Source of the DNA: Heterostelium multicystogenum
Taxonomy: Eukaryota > Evosea > Eumycetozoa > Acytosteliales > Acytosteliaceae
Assembly: GCA_003667245.1 (NCBI GenBank)
Contig: RCNN01000290.1
Location: 1 to 40,633, forward strand
Reading direction: 5' to 3'
Length of the DNA: 40,633 nt
Under the pieces are notes generated by a model that made no database searches, had not been told where the DNA came from, and saw only the letters and a program-made list of their open reading frames with translations. How positions within the stretch are numbered: position 1 is the stretch's first letter; each line of letters begins with the position of its first letter. Shown here in pieces: positions 23,628 through 34,129 of the stretch. The position numbers were made by a program, and so were the translations under genes.

Positions 23628-24124
23628 CTTATTATGTCTTTTTGGAGTAACGTCGACTTTTCTATCATACAAAAGTATATTAGTATATCTGTTTCATCCT
23701 GTTTACTAAGAAAGATAGATAATGGATCTAGATGTAGGATAGGATAGATAGGATAATAGGATAGATAGATAGAGAGATATATCTAACTTAAACATACAGA
23801 GTAGAGATTCCAATTGGATTGAGAGGAAATTGGACAATGATTTCAAAATTCACATAGTAGTGTGGCGAGAGGGGTAACGATGGCTGCGAAACTCAGTGTT
23901 CGCAATAATTTTTAAAATTTAATTTCTTATTTTTATTGAAAAATCACTCGAACTACAACTTTTGGGTGCTGTCAGAGTGTGTGTTGCAGTGGACATCCGC
24001 CGTTAATTTATCTTTTCTTTTAAAATTTAAAAATATACGATATTATCATTATTATTATTAATATTATTAATATTTTACAACTGTCATAGTGTTAGTCATG
24101 CATGTAGTGGTTGGTGTTGTTTGT
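23628..24124. other. Promoter spacer of rpsA
   Basis: This is the spacer between the rpsA start and the 3' end of the ECH1-like gene. It holds a GATA-rich repeat (23711-23783), a somewhat richer block at 23860-24000 that could be a leader exon of rpsA, and an ATT-rich run at 24045-24075. No open frame is seen. Confidence 0.5.
23711..23783. repeat. GATA/GGATA-rich simple repeat
   Basis: An imperfect run of GATA and GGATA units on plus lies just upstream of rpsA. It may matter for transcription, but nothing in the sequence proves this. Confidence 0.8.
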
Positions 24125-25071
24125 TTACAAGTTTGATTTAAATATTGGCTCTCTCTTCTCGGTGAAGGCACCTACTGCCTCGAGTATGTCGGCTGACTTG
24201 AGGAGTGCCGTGTTGTGTAGTGCGACGCGAAGCAGACCCTCGTCTACTGTGTGTGTTTGTGAATGATTTAAAATGAGTTTGGTAGATTGTACGACGAGTG
24301 GCGAGTTTGCAGCGATCTGCGACGCCATGTGTCTTGCCTCAGATAGCAGTGCTTCTTTGTCTTTGAGAACGCGGTTGACAAACCGTGTTTTTCAGCAGTT
24401 GCAGCATTGATGCTTTTGCCAGTGAATGCCATCTCACGGGCAAAGCCAGGACCTACCACCCCTCTCTATTCTTTGTAGAGTACCAAGATCTGCAACAATA
24501 GCTAACTTGGTTCCTTGATAGAGAAGGTAGCATCCTCTGTGCAGATTCTGATATCGCAAGCAGTGACCATGTCGACACCACCACCAATACAGTGACCATG
24601 AATGGCAGCAATGACAGGCTTTGAGCACTTTTGAATCTTGTCGAATGCGGCTTGCCATCTTCTAATCATTTTGAAGAGTGCCAAGTTCTGATCGGCCTGT
24701 GAGAGTGTGTCATCCGACGACATCAATGCAGAAGCAGCCATCAAGTCTAAACCAGCAGTAAAAAGCTTTCCTTCTGACCAAATAATAACAGACTTGATCG
24801 ACTTGTCATTTTGTATCTTATCAAATATAGCAACAAATTCTATCAAATCATCATAGTAATAAATTAGACAACCAATCAACCAATCAATCGATCAATTATC
24901 ATGATACCAACCATTAAAGAACTGATCTGTCATCATATTCAATTTATTTTTACTAATGAGAATGAGTTCAGCTACACCATCTACGTGTACATCGAGTTTG
25001 ACACACTTGAAGTCCTCTACATTTACATGAATACACGATGGTGAGTTACTTGTGAAGTACAATGATTCCAT
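24125..25071 (-). CDS. ech1: ECH1-like delta(3,5)-delta(2,4)-dienoyl-CoA isomerase (crotonase fold)
   Basis: This enzyme moves double bonds in dienoyl-CoA during breakdown of unsaturated fatty acids. Start ATG 25069-25071 (MESLYFTSNSPSC). An intron at about 24827-24899 joins DQFFN to EFVAIFDKIQNDKSIKSVII. Crotonase hallmarks follow: WSEGKLFTAGLDLMAASALM, KCSKPVIAAIHGHCIGGGVD, MVTACDIRICTEDATFSIKE, TKLAIVADLGTLQRI. The three ECH1 catalytic acids (Asp in GGGVD, Glu in SIKE, Asp in VADLG) are kept, which favours ECH1 over plain enoyl-CoA hydratases. The C-terminus ends EPIFKSNL. SNL resembles but does not match the canonical SKL peroxisomal signal, so peroxisome or mitochondrion remains open. 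Frame shifts at about 24370, 24450 and 24510 look like errors. Confidence 0.88.
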
Positions 25072-25106
25072 AGCTTTTAGTCTGTGTATCTGTTTAATAT
25101 ATTTAG

Positions 25107-25133
<27 letters not shown>
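25107..25133. repeat. (AT)n microsatellite
   Basis: A run of about 13 AT dinucleotides lies between the ECH1-like start and the 3' end of the next gene. Confidence 0.9.
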
Positions 25134-25138
<5 letters not shown>

Positions 25139-25312
25139 GATTGGGAAAATGATGAATATATAATAGGTAATAAAAAAATGAATGAACAAAACAAACAGTA
25201 TGGCTGATAGTGGTAAACCACTATTTCCAAAAAAGGTAAGATTTGATGATTTATATTAATTTGCAATTTTTGAAATTGAATTTCAATTTGATTTGCTTTC
25301 CAGAGGTCTGGT

Positions 25313-27211
25313 TTATGCAATTTTGGGTGGTTTTAAGTATTGCTCTTTGGTTGGGTATAAATTGTATTTGAGCAATTGATTCAAGAGATAGAGGGCATAT
25401 CCCGAAATGAAGCTGACCTTCCAATAGGGCATCAATTGATTCAGTCCTACAAATGGTATAATGAAAGTGGAGTAGTAGACGCCAGAGACTATCACTTTGA
25501 ATGGTTTGAAATCAACCATCTTTGACAGCTTTTTGTGAAGTTCAGAGTATCCTTGTCCAACTATAGTCAATGGAGCCAATGTCAATGCAGTATAAAAATG
25601 ATTTCTTAAGATGCTAGAGATATAGAATATAAGAATTGGTTCAAAATATGTATTGGCATGATCTAATATATTTACTCTTCCTCTGACAAAGTTGTAGAAT
25701 AAAGTTGTGGCAAATACAAATTGTGCTAATGATTGTTTGGTTGATCATATTTGTAATTGGATTCAGTGGATAGTAGTCGGAAAGGAACACATTGTTTGAG
25801 AATTGATTTTTCATTGGGATCGACCAATGGCAGGCTATCAATGAGTTCAATGTTCTTTGTTTTGTCAACTACAGAGTCGAGCAATCTGAAAGCTGTTTCA
25901 GAGAATTTTCATAGTTTTTAACTCGGCTCGAAACATAGTACAACATCAGAGAGGTTGCATTGTTGTTAATCAAATGTCTGCAATTCTCTGGTTCTTTCGC
26001 CAAGACTGTTTACTGCCTGTGCCAGCTGAACTCTCACTGGATATGGGACATTACATCGTTGGCACTTTTAATTAGCTTTTTAATAAACACTCCGGTCTCG
26101 TCTTTATCTAATACTCAAATCGTTAATAGGAAGTCCATCCATCAAGATAATTTCATTGACATTACAATTGTTTGATAATAGCTGGATCATTGTTGAGCAG
26201 GCCGATATTGTTACCAAAGTTGTCATCTTGAAGTTTTTCACGCATAGCTAGTGGCGACGAAGAAGTTGGTGTTTCATTGCTGAATTTCTTTTCGATTTTA
26301 ACGTCCAATATATCTTTGTGCTTGATTACGAGGTGATCGATGATTTCAATCAGCTTGATCATGTTGTCCTCAGTCTGAAGAAGCTGGGTGAGTTCGTTAC
26401 TCGCCCTGAGTTTGGCAATAGTCTTTGAAGTTGCGACATTCCAGTCTGCATTTTGGTAGAGTGGAAGTCGTCCAAGTACAGCGTTTGTATGGAAGACTTC
26501 AATCATCCTGTTGACAAAAGGCACGATGGTTTCATTGGTTTCAAAGAAATTATTGAATTTCTCAGATGTCTCTGGATCTTCCATTTGACCAAAAACTAAT
26601 CCACAACCATCAACATCATCATTGCATATTCGGTTAATAATCAATTAGCCTACTGCCACTGCTACTCATCTAGAATGTACATACATGCATAGAAAAACGA
26701 AGCCAATACCCAAACGGCAGCATAAATATACTTTCTTTCGAATTTAATTTGATTCTTGTCAAAGAGTTCTACAGCTTGTCTCTTTAGCTTTTCTTTGTGT
26801 GAGATACCCTCTTCTTTGGAGGAGGGATACTTTGGTGGTCGTATTGGTGGTAGCCTGCGTTTCTTCTTTAAAATATCATCTACTTTTGCTTTTATTACTA
26901 ATACTATTATTACCTCCAAACTTGTTATTAGTGTTGTTGGGTGGTGGTGTTGTTGTTGTACCAAAGTATCGTTTGCTATTGATATTATCGTAGTGTGTTT
27001 GCAGTTGGGTTTGTTGTTGATATCTTAATATATTACTATATTCAGAGGTTGATGCTAAGATACTGTCATATTGTCGTATTAATATATTTTTCAAAAAGAG
27101 TACTACTTTTATTATTGACAAAGTCGATATTGCAACTTGGGTTATAGATGTCGGCAATCTTCTTATTAGCTGTGTTCTATTAATGTTTCTATATGATATA
27201 TTAGATAACAT
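25313..27211 (-). CDS. Probable mitochondrial membrane protein, helical-repeat body, uncharacterised
   Basis: Start ATG 27209-27211 (MLSNISYRNINRTQLIRRLP), a basic, hydroxyl-rich leader with no acidic residue that suits a mitochondrial presequence. A Gln/Asn/Pro-rich stretch follows (SKRYFGTTTTPPPNNTNNKF), then KVDDILKKKRRLPPIRPPKY and a membrane helix FERKYIYAAVWVLASFFYAC. A long helical body (about 25800-26630) includes SEKFNNFFETNETIVPFVNR, ASNELTQLLQTEDNMIKLIE, IIDHLVIKHKDILDVKIEKK, DKDETGVFIKKLIKSANDVM, VQLAQAVNSLGERTRELQTF, which recall ARM/HEAT-type helices. The C-terminal part has several hydrophobic helices: FVFATTLFYNFVRGRVNILD, YFEPILIFYISSILRNHFYT, VIVSGVYYSTFIIPFVGLNQ, YWKVSFISGYALYLLNQLL, ending YLKPPKIA at 25313. 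At least six shifts occur. I do not recognise the family. Confidence 0.55.
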
Positions 27212-27382
27212 TGTGTGTAACCGAATATTAATACAATAGATTCAACACAAACGCCAAATGAATAAAGAAATTTTAAACAATTGAAATAACTAGTTTGAAC
27301 TTGACAAAATTATAATGTATAAGTCATTCTCATATACACCGAATAGACGAATGATTATATAATATAATATATTAAACAAATA

Positions 27383-28573
27383 ATGAAAGATATTAATAGC
27401 GATATTGTCATAGATAATATAATAAATACAATCTATTTCATACTTATAAAGAATAATAATACTAACAACAGCAATGTAGTAGATAAAGAAAATATATTAA
27501 AAGTGTATAAAGATAATTTAGTTGAATTCTTAAATAATTATGGATCTTATTTGAATAGATCACAACTATTACAGTTGAAATCAATTGAAGTTGGACTTGA
27601 TAGTAGAAGTAGTAATAATAATAATAGTAGTAATAATGTAAATAGTAGTAGCAGTAGATCAAGTTATTTAATTGAATATTTGAATCGTTATGATAGGGAT
27701 GAGAAGTTAAAAAGAAACTGTATTGATGAATAGGAGATATCTTCATATGCAAAACCATCTGCTGAACAATACAGACTACTTCTCAATTGAAAAGTGTAGA
27801 AAAGACATCCTTATTTATATTATTGTTATGTTGGGTCGATATCAAGAGTCTGTAAATCATCCACTGCTTTATCATGGTCAAGAAATATGACAAATCGGCT
27901 AAAATAAGCGAGAGATTAATGATCAATGCACAAGTTGAGCATGACCATATTCAGGCAATCACCAATGAAATAGAAGAGATCGAACTACTTGACAAAGAAA
28001 AATCAATCAATCATTGAAAACTGAGGAATGAACAGAGTAAAGATGGAGATCAACATATTGCTGACACCTCTCCTGAATCATTATGTTTAATTATGATAAT
28101 AAGTCAACATTGGAGCACCTGAAAGATATGTTGGATAGAAAGAATGAACTGGTGAAACAAAAGAATATGATCTATACATTGTTAAACAAAAAGAAAAGAG
28201 AAAGAGAAGAAGAGGAAATGGAAGAAGAGAAGAAGATGATGAACCTGAAGACATTGAGGAGGAAGAGGATATGGATGAAGAAGAGATACAAGAGACACTT
28301 GACACCTTTATAAGATATGGTTAAAGATATGTTTATACATGGGCCATGATCAAAAGTTTGATTATAATAAGATAGACAATGATATAGTGGACGACATGGA
28401 TAGTGATGGTGACAGTTATTTTGATGAAGGAGAGGATGGTTTTATCAACGACAACAACCACCAAGTTATCAACAAGCAACATAGGTCCAAAGATATATAA
28501 TTTAGGAGAAGAAGATTATGATTATGAAGAAGAGTACAGACAATCATTATTAGATGATGCATCTAAATCATAA
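27383..28573 (+). CDS. CCDC97-like coiled-coil protein
   Basis: Start ATG 27383 (MKDINSDIVIDNIINTIYFI). The N-terminal part ENILKVYKDNLVEFLNNYGS, YLNRSQLLQLKSIE resembles the CCDC97 block on FLxRxG. A Ser/Asn-rich insert follows (27604-27660). The core, spread over frames, reads RRYLHMQNHLLNNTDYFSIE, KRHPYLYYCYVGRYQES, like the CCDC97 pattern RRYxxLQxLxxxGxYFS...RxPxLYxxYVGRY. Next come SERLMINAQVEHDHIQAITN, an acidic coiled-coil (EEDDEPEDIEEEEDMDEEEI) and HGHDQKFDYNKIDND, like the CCDC97 RDFDYxxVDxN block. The end is GEEDYDYEEEYRQSLLDDAS before a stop at 28571-28573. Human CCDC97 is linked to the SF3B splicing complex; a splicing role here is inference. It converges on PIG-W with about 33 bp between stops. 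Confidence 0.6.
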
Positions 28574-28606
28574 TAAATTGTATACAATATCTCTTTAGTT
28601 GTTTAT

Positions 28607-30299
28607 CTACTTTGTCAGTTTTAATGTTATGTTTAGATAATCCAATACAACTGCGAATATAATAAGGAATGAAGTGTATCCAACAATGATTTGCATTGAG
28701 GTTTCTTCACTTGCGTAGATTTGTCTTGATGCTAAAGTTAATGAGACCAGTTAGAATGTTTGCAAGCCAGGAAAATGAAGAGTTGATTGCGGTTGATGGC
28801 CTGTGTGATGGCCGATGGGTGTAGATGAGATTGCAGATATCAGTGATACCATCAGGTTGACTGAAAGGTTGAAGATATTCAATGCGAGAATGGCCATGAC
28901 GTAGGTGAGGTTGGTCATTCTTCTTGAGATTGGTTGGATGTGTTGCTCTGCCAAGTAGAGTACACCAAACATAAAACAATCCGACCACCATGAGCTTGGC
29001 GGCGTACATTCTCCACTCCCTGAGAGTAGAGCGTGGCTTGAAGATTGATGCGCCAAGCTTCGATCCAATGAGATAGAGTGAAATGTATCCAGCAAGACTT
29101 GCAGATACCCTCCTTGTTAGCAGAGATCAAGTTGTCTCTTGGGTGATTTAGGATGTAGTCGGAGAGCCCGAAATTGACTGGAGAGTACCTGGTAGAGTGC
29201 AATAATGGCAATACCGACAATCAAGTTTAGATTTGGCACATCTTGAAGGAATGATAATACAATCGATACGAAGCCAAGTGTGAAGAAGAAGTTCCAATGA
29301 ATGCCATACTCAGTGACATGCTCTTGGTAGTTTGTTGACTTTTGTCAGTAGCATATCGAACAAAGCCCAACAACATCAATGGTAGATTCGAAAAACAAAT
29401 GCATGGTAGGCTAATGATTTTCTTTGACATCTTTTGGCCTTCGATTGATGTTGATCTACTTTCTTTCTTTGAGTCGTCTACTTTCTTGTGTTGACGCTGC
29501 TTTCCACTACTTGCTATTTTCCATATGAATATCTAGCGTGTCTTGACACCATTGCACCTGACAGCACAACAGAACCAACACCAATATCCATCTAGTTTCG
29601 ACATTCATTAGTAATTGTAGATTCGAACAAAAGTAAATAAAGCCAGCATACCAAAGAGATACCAAATGTCTCTGTCTTACTGAATCTTCTGGGGGAACAC
29701 CTTGAAGTCAACCGCAAGGATACAAATAATAGTGGCTATCAAACAAATGCACGATACTCTTCAATGAATCTCTTTCTTGGTGCATTCATTTGGTGAAGCA
29801 TATCTTTATTCTCTGACAGATAAAAACTGCTTTGATGATTGCCTAACAATACATAAATTTACATTGGTTATTGTCAAATGAATGAGACTTCTCAACCTAT
29901 TCAATCACTGTGCGCATTAGGATACATACTTTGAGAAATATAGGTATAATCAAACATGTCAACAACATCAAAAGGATGAGTGGAATGGTCATTTCGGTAT
30001 AGGTTACAGAAACAATGCATGGTAAGTACAATCATTGAAAACTCCAAGATCACTTTGAATCACCAAAAAGGTATCTTGACATTGTTGTCAAAGAAGGTTG
30101 TGAAACAATACTTTTTGAAGTAGTAATGATACCTATTGTCATGAGAGATTGTTAGCATCTTCCTATCTCAATGAATCAAAGCTGCATCGCTACTGCTACT
30201 GACGGAATTATATTTTAAAACTGTGCATGTCTCGAACAAAGTGGAACCAGTAGGGTTCTTAACAAACTCTTCGTGCTCAAGCTTATATTGCTCCTCCAT
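28607..30299 (-). CDS. pigW: PIG-W/GWT1-like GPI inositol acyltransferase
   Basis: This is a multi-pass ER membrane enzyme that acylates the inositol of GlcN-PI during GPI-anchor synthesis. Start ATG 30297-30299: [32 protein letters not shown], like the family's N-terminal KExFVSNxxGSS block. Further signatures: [51 protein letters not shown] (the strongly conserved [12 protein letters not shown] block), [82 protein letters not shown] and stop at 28607. Introns lie at about 29845-29925 and others unclear. Reading frame changes every 100-250 bp; these look like errors, since the order of blocks is intact. Confidence 0.85.
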
Positions 30300-30477
30300 T
30301 CCTCTATTATAACAATACAATTAAATTAAGCGGATGGTCAAACCCTATTTCCTTTTTTGGTTTTTGATTAAGATTTTGAAATGAAGTTCATGTGGGTCTG
30401 CAAATTAATTAAACTAAAAGGGAATTAAAGTGATTGGCAGCGAGCTGGGATCGATCGATTGATTTATATTTTGGTTT

Positions 30478-32554
30478 TTATAATTTTGAATTCAACATTG
30501 GAACATTAAGAAATTGTTGTGGAACTCCGAAAGATTTGATGATGTCCCTGGGAGTTTACAGCCATGTCCTCGCACAAGTGTACCAGTGTGTTCTTGATTT
30601 GCTTGCATCTCTTCTTGCTGATGATGGAGTGCTCAATGTAGAATCCTCTGCTACGGTCAATCAGATAGGAGTGCATAGGTAGTGGAGAATCAGCTTAGAA
30701 ATTCCAGCAATCTCTGGTTTGCCAAGACGCAGCACACCGCTCGTGGAAAATTTCTATAATACGACGCTCGACGTGTGCTTTGCCAAGATGATAAGGTGAT
30801 CGAGACACTTGTTCCATGCTGCAAATCCACCGTGGATCTTTGCCATCTTTCTTAGACGCATTGCTGCCATACGGCAGAGACGTGACTCACGATATCTGAG
30901 TACATAGATCAAGAACTCTGGTGAGAGGGATATCACCACTGCTGAAATAGGTAGCCATCTCCTCGGTTTATATTATTCATGAGGAATCCAATGGCGCCCT
31001 TCTTCTGCATGTCGGTAAATCAAGTCCTTGGCCACTTGTTGGCAGAGTACTGTGTTGTCACCTTCAAGGGTCAGCATTACATCGGCATCAATACGCAACA
31101 AGGCAATGATATTACTAGCGAGATAACCCTGTCCACCAGAGCATTCTCTTGCGTTTTGGAGAGCATTAAACTGATTCCCAAGTGGAGAAAGCCTTGAATC
31201 CGCAAATTAAAGATTCAAACTTCCCGTTGATCGACTGCTGAAACCTTTGCCCAACGCTCTTCAATATACATTTGAACGACACCCATGATAACTGTAGCAG
31301 CCAACGATGGCATTAATCTAGATTGATGGGTAGAGTAGTGAATTAAGAGCTCTTCAGGCTGTTGTGGCAATCCGAATTGTCTTCTCTATAAACATAAATT
31401 CAATAAGTTAAATCAACTGTGATCTACCATTTGAAAACAATAATGTTATTCACATACTTGGAATGCGTAGGAGATTGCAATAGAAAGAGCAGCTTGTGAT
31501 GCACCAATACAACCACCGCTGACTGCCAAACGAGTATAGAATAAGAGCTGACAGCATTGCAGTGAAACGCTTTCCTTGATTCTTGTGAATGCTGTGGTAG
31601 ATTCCATCGACACTAATCGATCCATGTGCATCTAAAAGGGAAGTCGTATGGAACCTCAAACTGATCGAACCAAAGATAACCATTGTCTGTACCATTCAAA
31701 CCCATCTTTCTCACCACAGTCCGACCAATTTACACCTTTAACTAAATTGTGATTAGTGTCTCTGATTCGAACTGCAAAGCCGTGTAGTCCATGATCTTGA
31801 GCTGGTTGACCTGCGTGTGCAGGCATCAAAAGTCTGGCAAGACTACTGCAAACTGAGCCTCACCGGAATTTCCTAAAAATACCTTTCGTGCGGAATGGTT
31901 GGGGTGTGGATAACAAAAGAACGACGAGAGTGGCTGTAGGTTGCAACTGTTTCAAGAGAACGGATGTTTGATCCGTGTCCGAGTTCTGTCATTGCAAAGC
32001 AACCCGGTGCATTAAAAGTACGTACAGAATCATCGTAGAACTTCTGGTGTTTGGCAGTTCCGAGATGGGCAATTGATCCACCATAAAGCCAAACATGAAC
32101 ACCCATCTTTACGCTTGCTGAGAAATCGCACATCATTCCAATGACAAACGGCTGGGGACATCAAACGTCCAATATTCTCCTTGATATCGGTGTAGGTAAT
32201 GCCAGACTCTTCCAAGAAGGTTTTACACTTCATCGAAGCATTTCTACGACGTGAAATGAGATCACCTCCGTCCGACAAAATAGCGAAGCGTGGGTGACTG
32301 AAAAGCTGTCTAATATGATCTAATATTGCTCGTAAGGTCCATCCAAGAAGGACTTTAATGAAGAAATTGGAAAGTCGACTTTTGTTCCATTTAGGCAAAG
32401 TGGTTTTAGGCTGTTTGGCCTGCTTTGATTTTGTATTATTTATTTCCTTTCTATTCTTTTCATTTGAATCTACCAATTTCAGTTGTTGCTGTTGTTGTGG
32501 TTGTTGCTGAACATTTACATTTAAAGTACTCTTTGTATTATTTGCTTCCATCAT
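30478..32554 (-). CDS. Peroxisomal acyl-CoA oxidase with C-terminal SKL
   Basis: This is an FAD enzyme that makes trans-2-enoyl-CoA and H2O2 in the first step of peroxisomal beta-oxidation. Start ATG 32552-32554 (MMEANNTKSTLNVNVQQQPQ; Gln-rich leader). Family signatures: HPRFAILSDGGDLISRRRNA, VWLYGGSIAHLGTAKHQKFY, PGCFAMTELGHGSNIRSLET, VATYSHSRRSFVIHTPT, DGIYHSIHKNQGKRFTAMLS, ARECSGGQGYLAS, DADVMLTLEGDNTVLCQQVA. The Glu in TLEGDN matches the catalytic base of the family. The C-terminus, in a frame easily missed, is DIIKSFGVPQQFLNVPMLNS ending in KL, i.e. a canonical SKL peroxisomal signal; stop at 30478-30480. Introns lie at about 31388-31455 and elsewhere. Many single-base shifts occur. It lies 178 bp upstream of pigW on the same strand. 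Confidence 0.85.
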
Positions 32555-32646
32555 AAAAAATAATTAATATAAATAACAAATTTGATTGTTATATTTTGAT
32601 CAAAATAAATAAATGTAACAGTGAAAATGAAAGATTTATAAATGTA

Positions 32647-32649
32647 TTA

Positions 32650-32684
<35 letters not shown>
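32647..32684. repeat. (ATT)n microsatellite
   Basis: About twelve ATT units lie upstream of the acyl-CoA oxidase start, in AT-rich promoter-like DNA. Confidence 0.92.
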
Positions 32685-32848
32685 GGATAGTGTGTGATGC
32701 AATGGTGCACACAGATGTAGTTGGAAATAGATGATGAAATGAAGTGGTTATGGTTTTTTATTTGTTTGTTATTTGCTTTGGGGTTGATGTGGAATTTGTA
32801 AAATGAGTGTGATTTAATAGATTTTTAGATAGTTGAATGGATGCAAGC

Positions 32849-33247
32849 TTATGTTATTTCAAGAGTTTGGATGGCAGTGGCGTGCCTCAGTGCCACTTTG
32901 GTTATTTGAAGATGGAACTCACTAATCAACTGCATGTCATCTTAAAACAAAAACACCATAGAGACAGGTAGATTTTTCATTTTTTTGTAAACCAGGAAAA
33001 GATCTTTACCACCAACTGGAGGTAAGCTCAGATATTTTTGCAATTTTTTTGTAAAAAGTAATTCGATAAGGTCCTTTCTTTAGTTTTTGTTAGAGGTTAT
33101 TTTGTGATGATTTGGGTTATTTTTGAGATACTGCGAATTCAAATTTCCTTCTGATTCGATCATTGTAATTCTTCAAGATATTTCAATACCATCAATATTA
33201 TCTATAATCATACCTATAATATTTCAATTTTGAATATCTTGAGACAT
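32849..33247 (-). CDS. Hidden small gene, uncharacterised
   Basis: Minus-strand pieces follow in order from ATG 33245-33247: MSQDIQN, NIIGMIIDNIDGIEIS, RITMIESEGNLNSQYLKNNP, NHHKITSNKN, then KDLIELLFTKKLQKYLSLPP, VGGKDLFLVYKKMKNLPVSM, VFLF, and after a TTTTAAG site MQLISEFHLQITKVALRHAT, AIQTLEIT with a stop at 32849-32851. Each piece is clearly less AT-rich than its flanks. Shifts of one base link them, as in neighbouring genes; one short intron near 32944-32960 is possible. The product would be about 130 residues, helical, without membrane segments. No family is recognised. It is divergent from the plus-strand gene at 33400. Confidence 0.45.
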
Positions 33248-33399
33248 AGTATTAAAAACGTTAAGATTGGGAGGAGTTTACCATAGAGTTAGATATTTGC
33301 AATTTCTTACGAATGAAACTTTGTAATCTCAATTTTTATTGATTAAGATCATCTTAACTTAGTTATTATTCACTTTAAAATCTGATTTTTTGATCAAAA

Positions 33400-33920
33400 A
33401 TGTTTACAATTTTAAAATCTACTCAACTCACCGATAGAAAGATGGATGACGCTGGACTATCGATTGACATATCTGCGGGGCACCAGCATTGCAACGGCAA
33501 AGCACTAAAGAAAGATTTAATTGTTAAAGTTGATGGAAAGCTTGTAACCAATGCAGTCTATAAAGATAGAATGGCTTTTGGTTATATGTCCAACGTAAAT
33601 GACAATGAGCTTCATATTTAATTTTCAAGATTCTAAAATGGTTTGTTTCGATCTACCCAAAAATTCAAAGAGTGACATGACATTTGAAATAGTTCACTGG
33701 TGATTGGAATCAGGACATCGGTTTACAAATCAATGGAATGGAGTTAGCTTTTGCTGACTCCCAATAATTAACTGCATCTACATTATAATATAAATACAAA
33801 CTAATAAATAGCCTAGATGTTAATAATAATGAATTAGTTTTATTAATTATAGATGGTGTATCTATGACGGTTATGGATATAAACAAATCAAGAAAGGTAA
33901 TTTCACACATAAATTATTAA
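33400..33920 (+). CDS. Uncharacterised beta-rich protein
   Basis: Start ATG 33400 (MFTILKSTQLTDRKMDDAGL). It continues SIDISAGHQHCNGKALKK, DLIVKVDGKLVTNAVYKDRM, AFGYMSNVNDNELHF, NFQDSKMVCFDLPKNSKSDM, TFEIVHW, NQDIGLQINGMELAFADSQ, then an intron at about 33775-33814 and DVNNNELVLLIIDGVSMTVM, DINKSRKVISHINY with a stop at 33918-33920. Three similar strand-turn pieces (IVKVDGKLV, LQINGMELA, LIIDGVSMT) suggest a repeated beta-hairpin or PDZ-like motif, but I cannot name a family. Single-base shifts lie at about 33618 and 33700. Confidence 0.5.
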
Positions 33921-34129
33921 TATTAATTTAAATTTATTATTTGTGAAAAACAAAAAAAAAGTGATGTTCATTCTTGGGTTTTTTTAAAATTTAATTTTAA
34001 TTTGGGTGATCATCAATAATTGTTCAAAGTTTTATTTTATTTCTAATATTACATAAACATCTTATATATATATTTACACGAACTTTTATTATTTATCTAT
34101 CTTTCTATATCTTTCTATCTATATTAAAA

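Noticed and set aside
32876..32897. Inverted repeat AGTGGC/GCCACT, possible RNA hairpin
   Set aside because: It falls inside a coding-like minus segment and the stem is only six base pairs.
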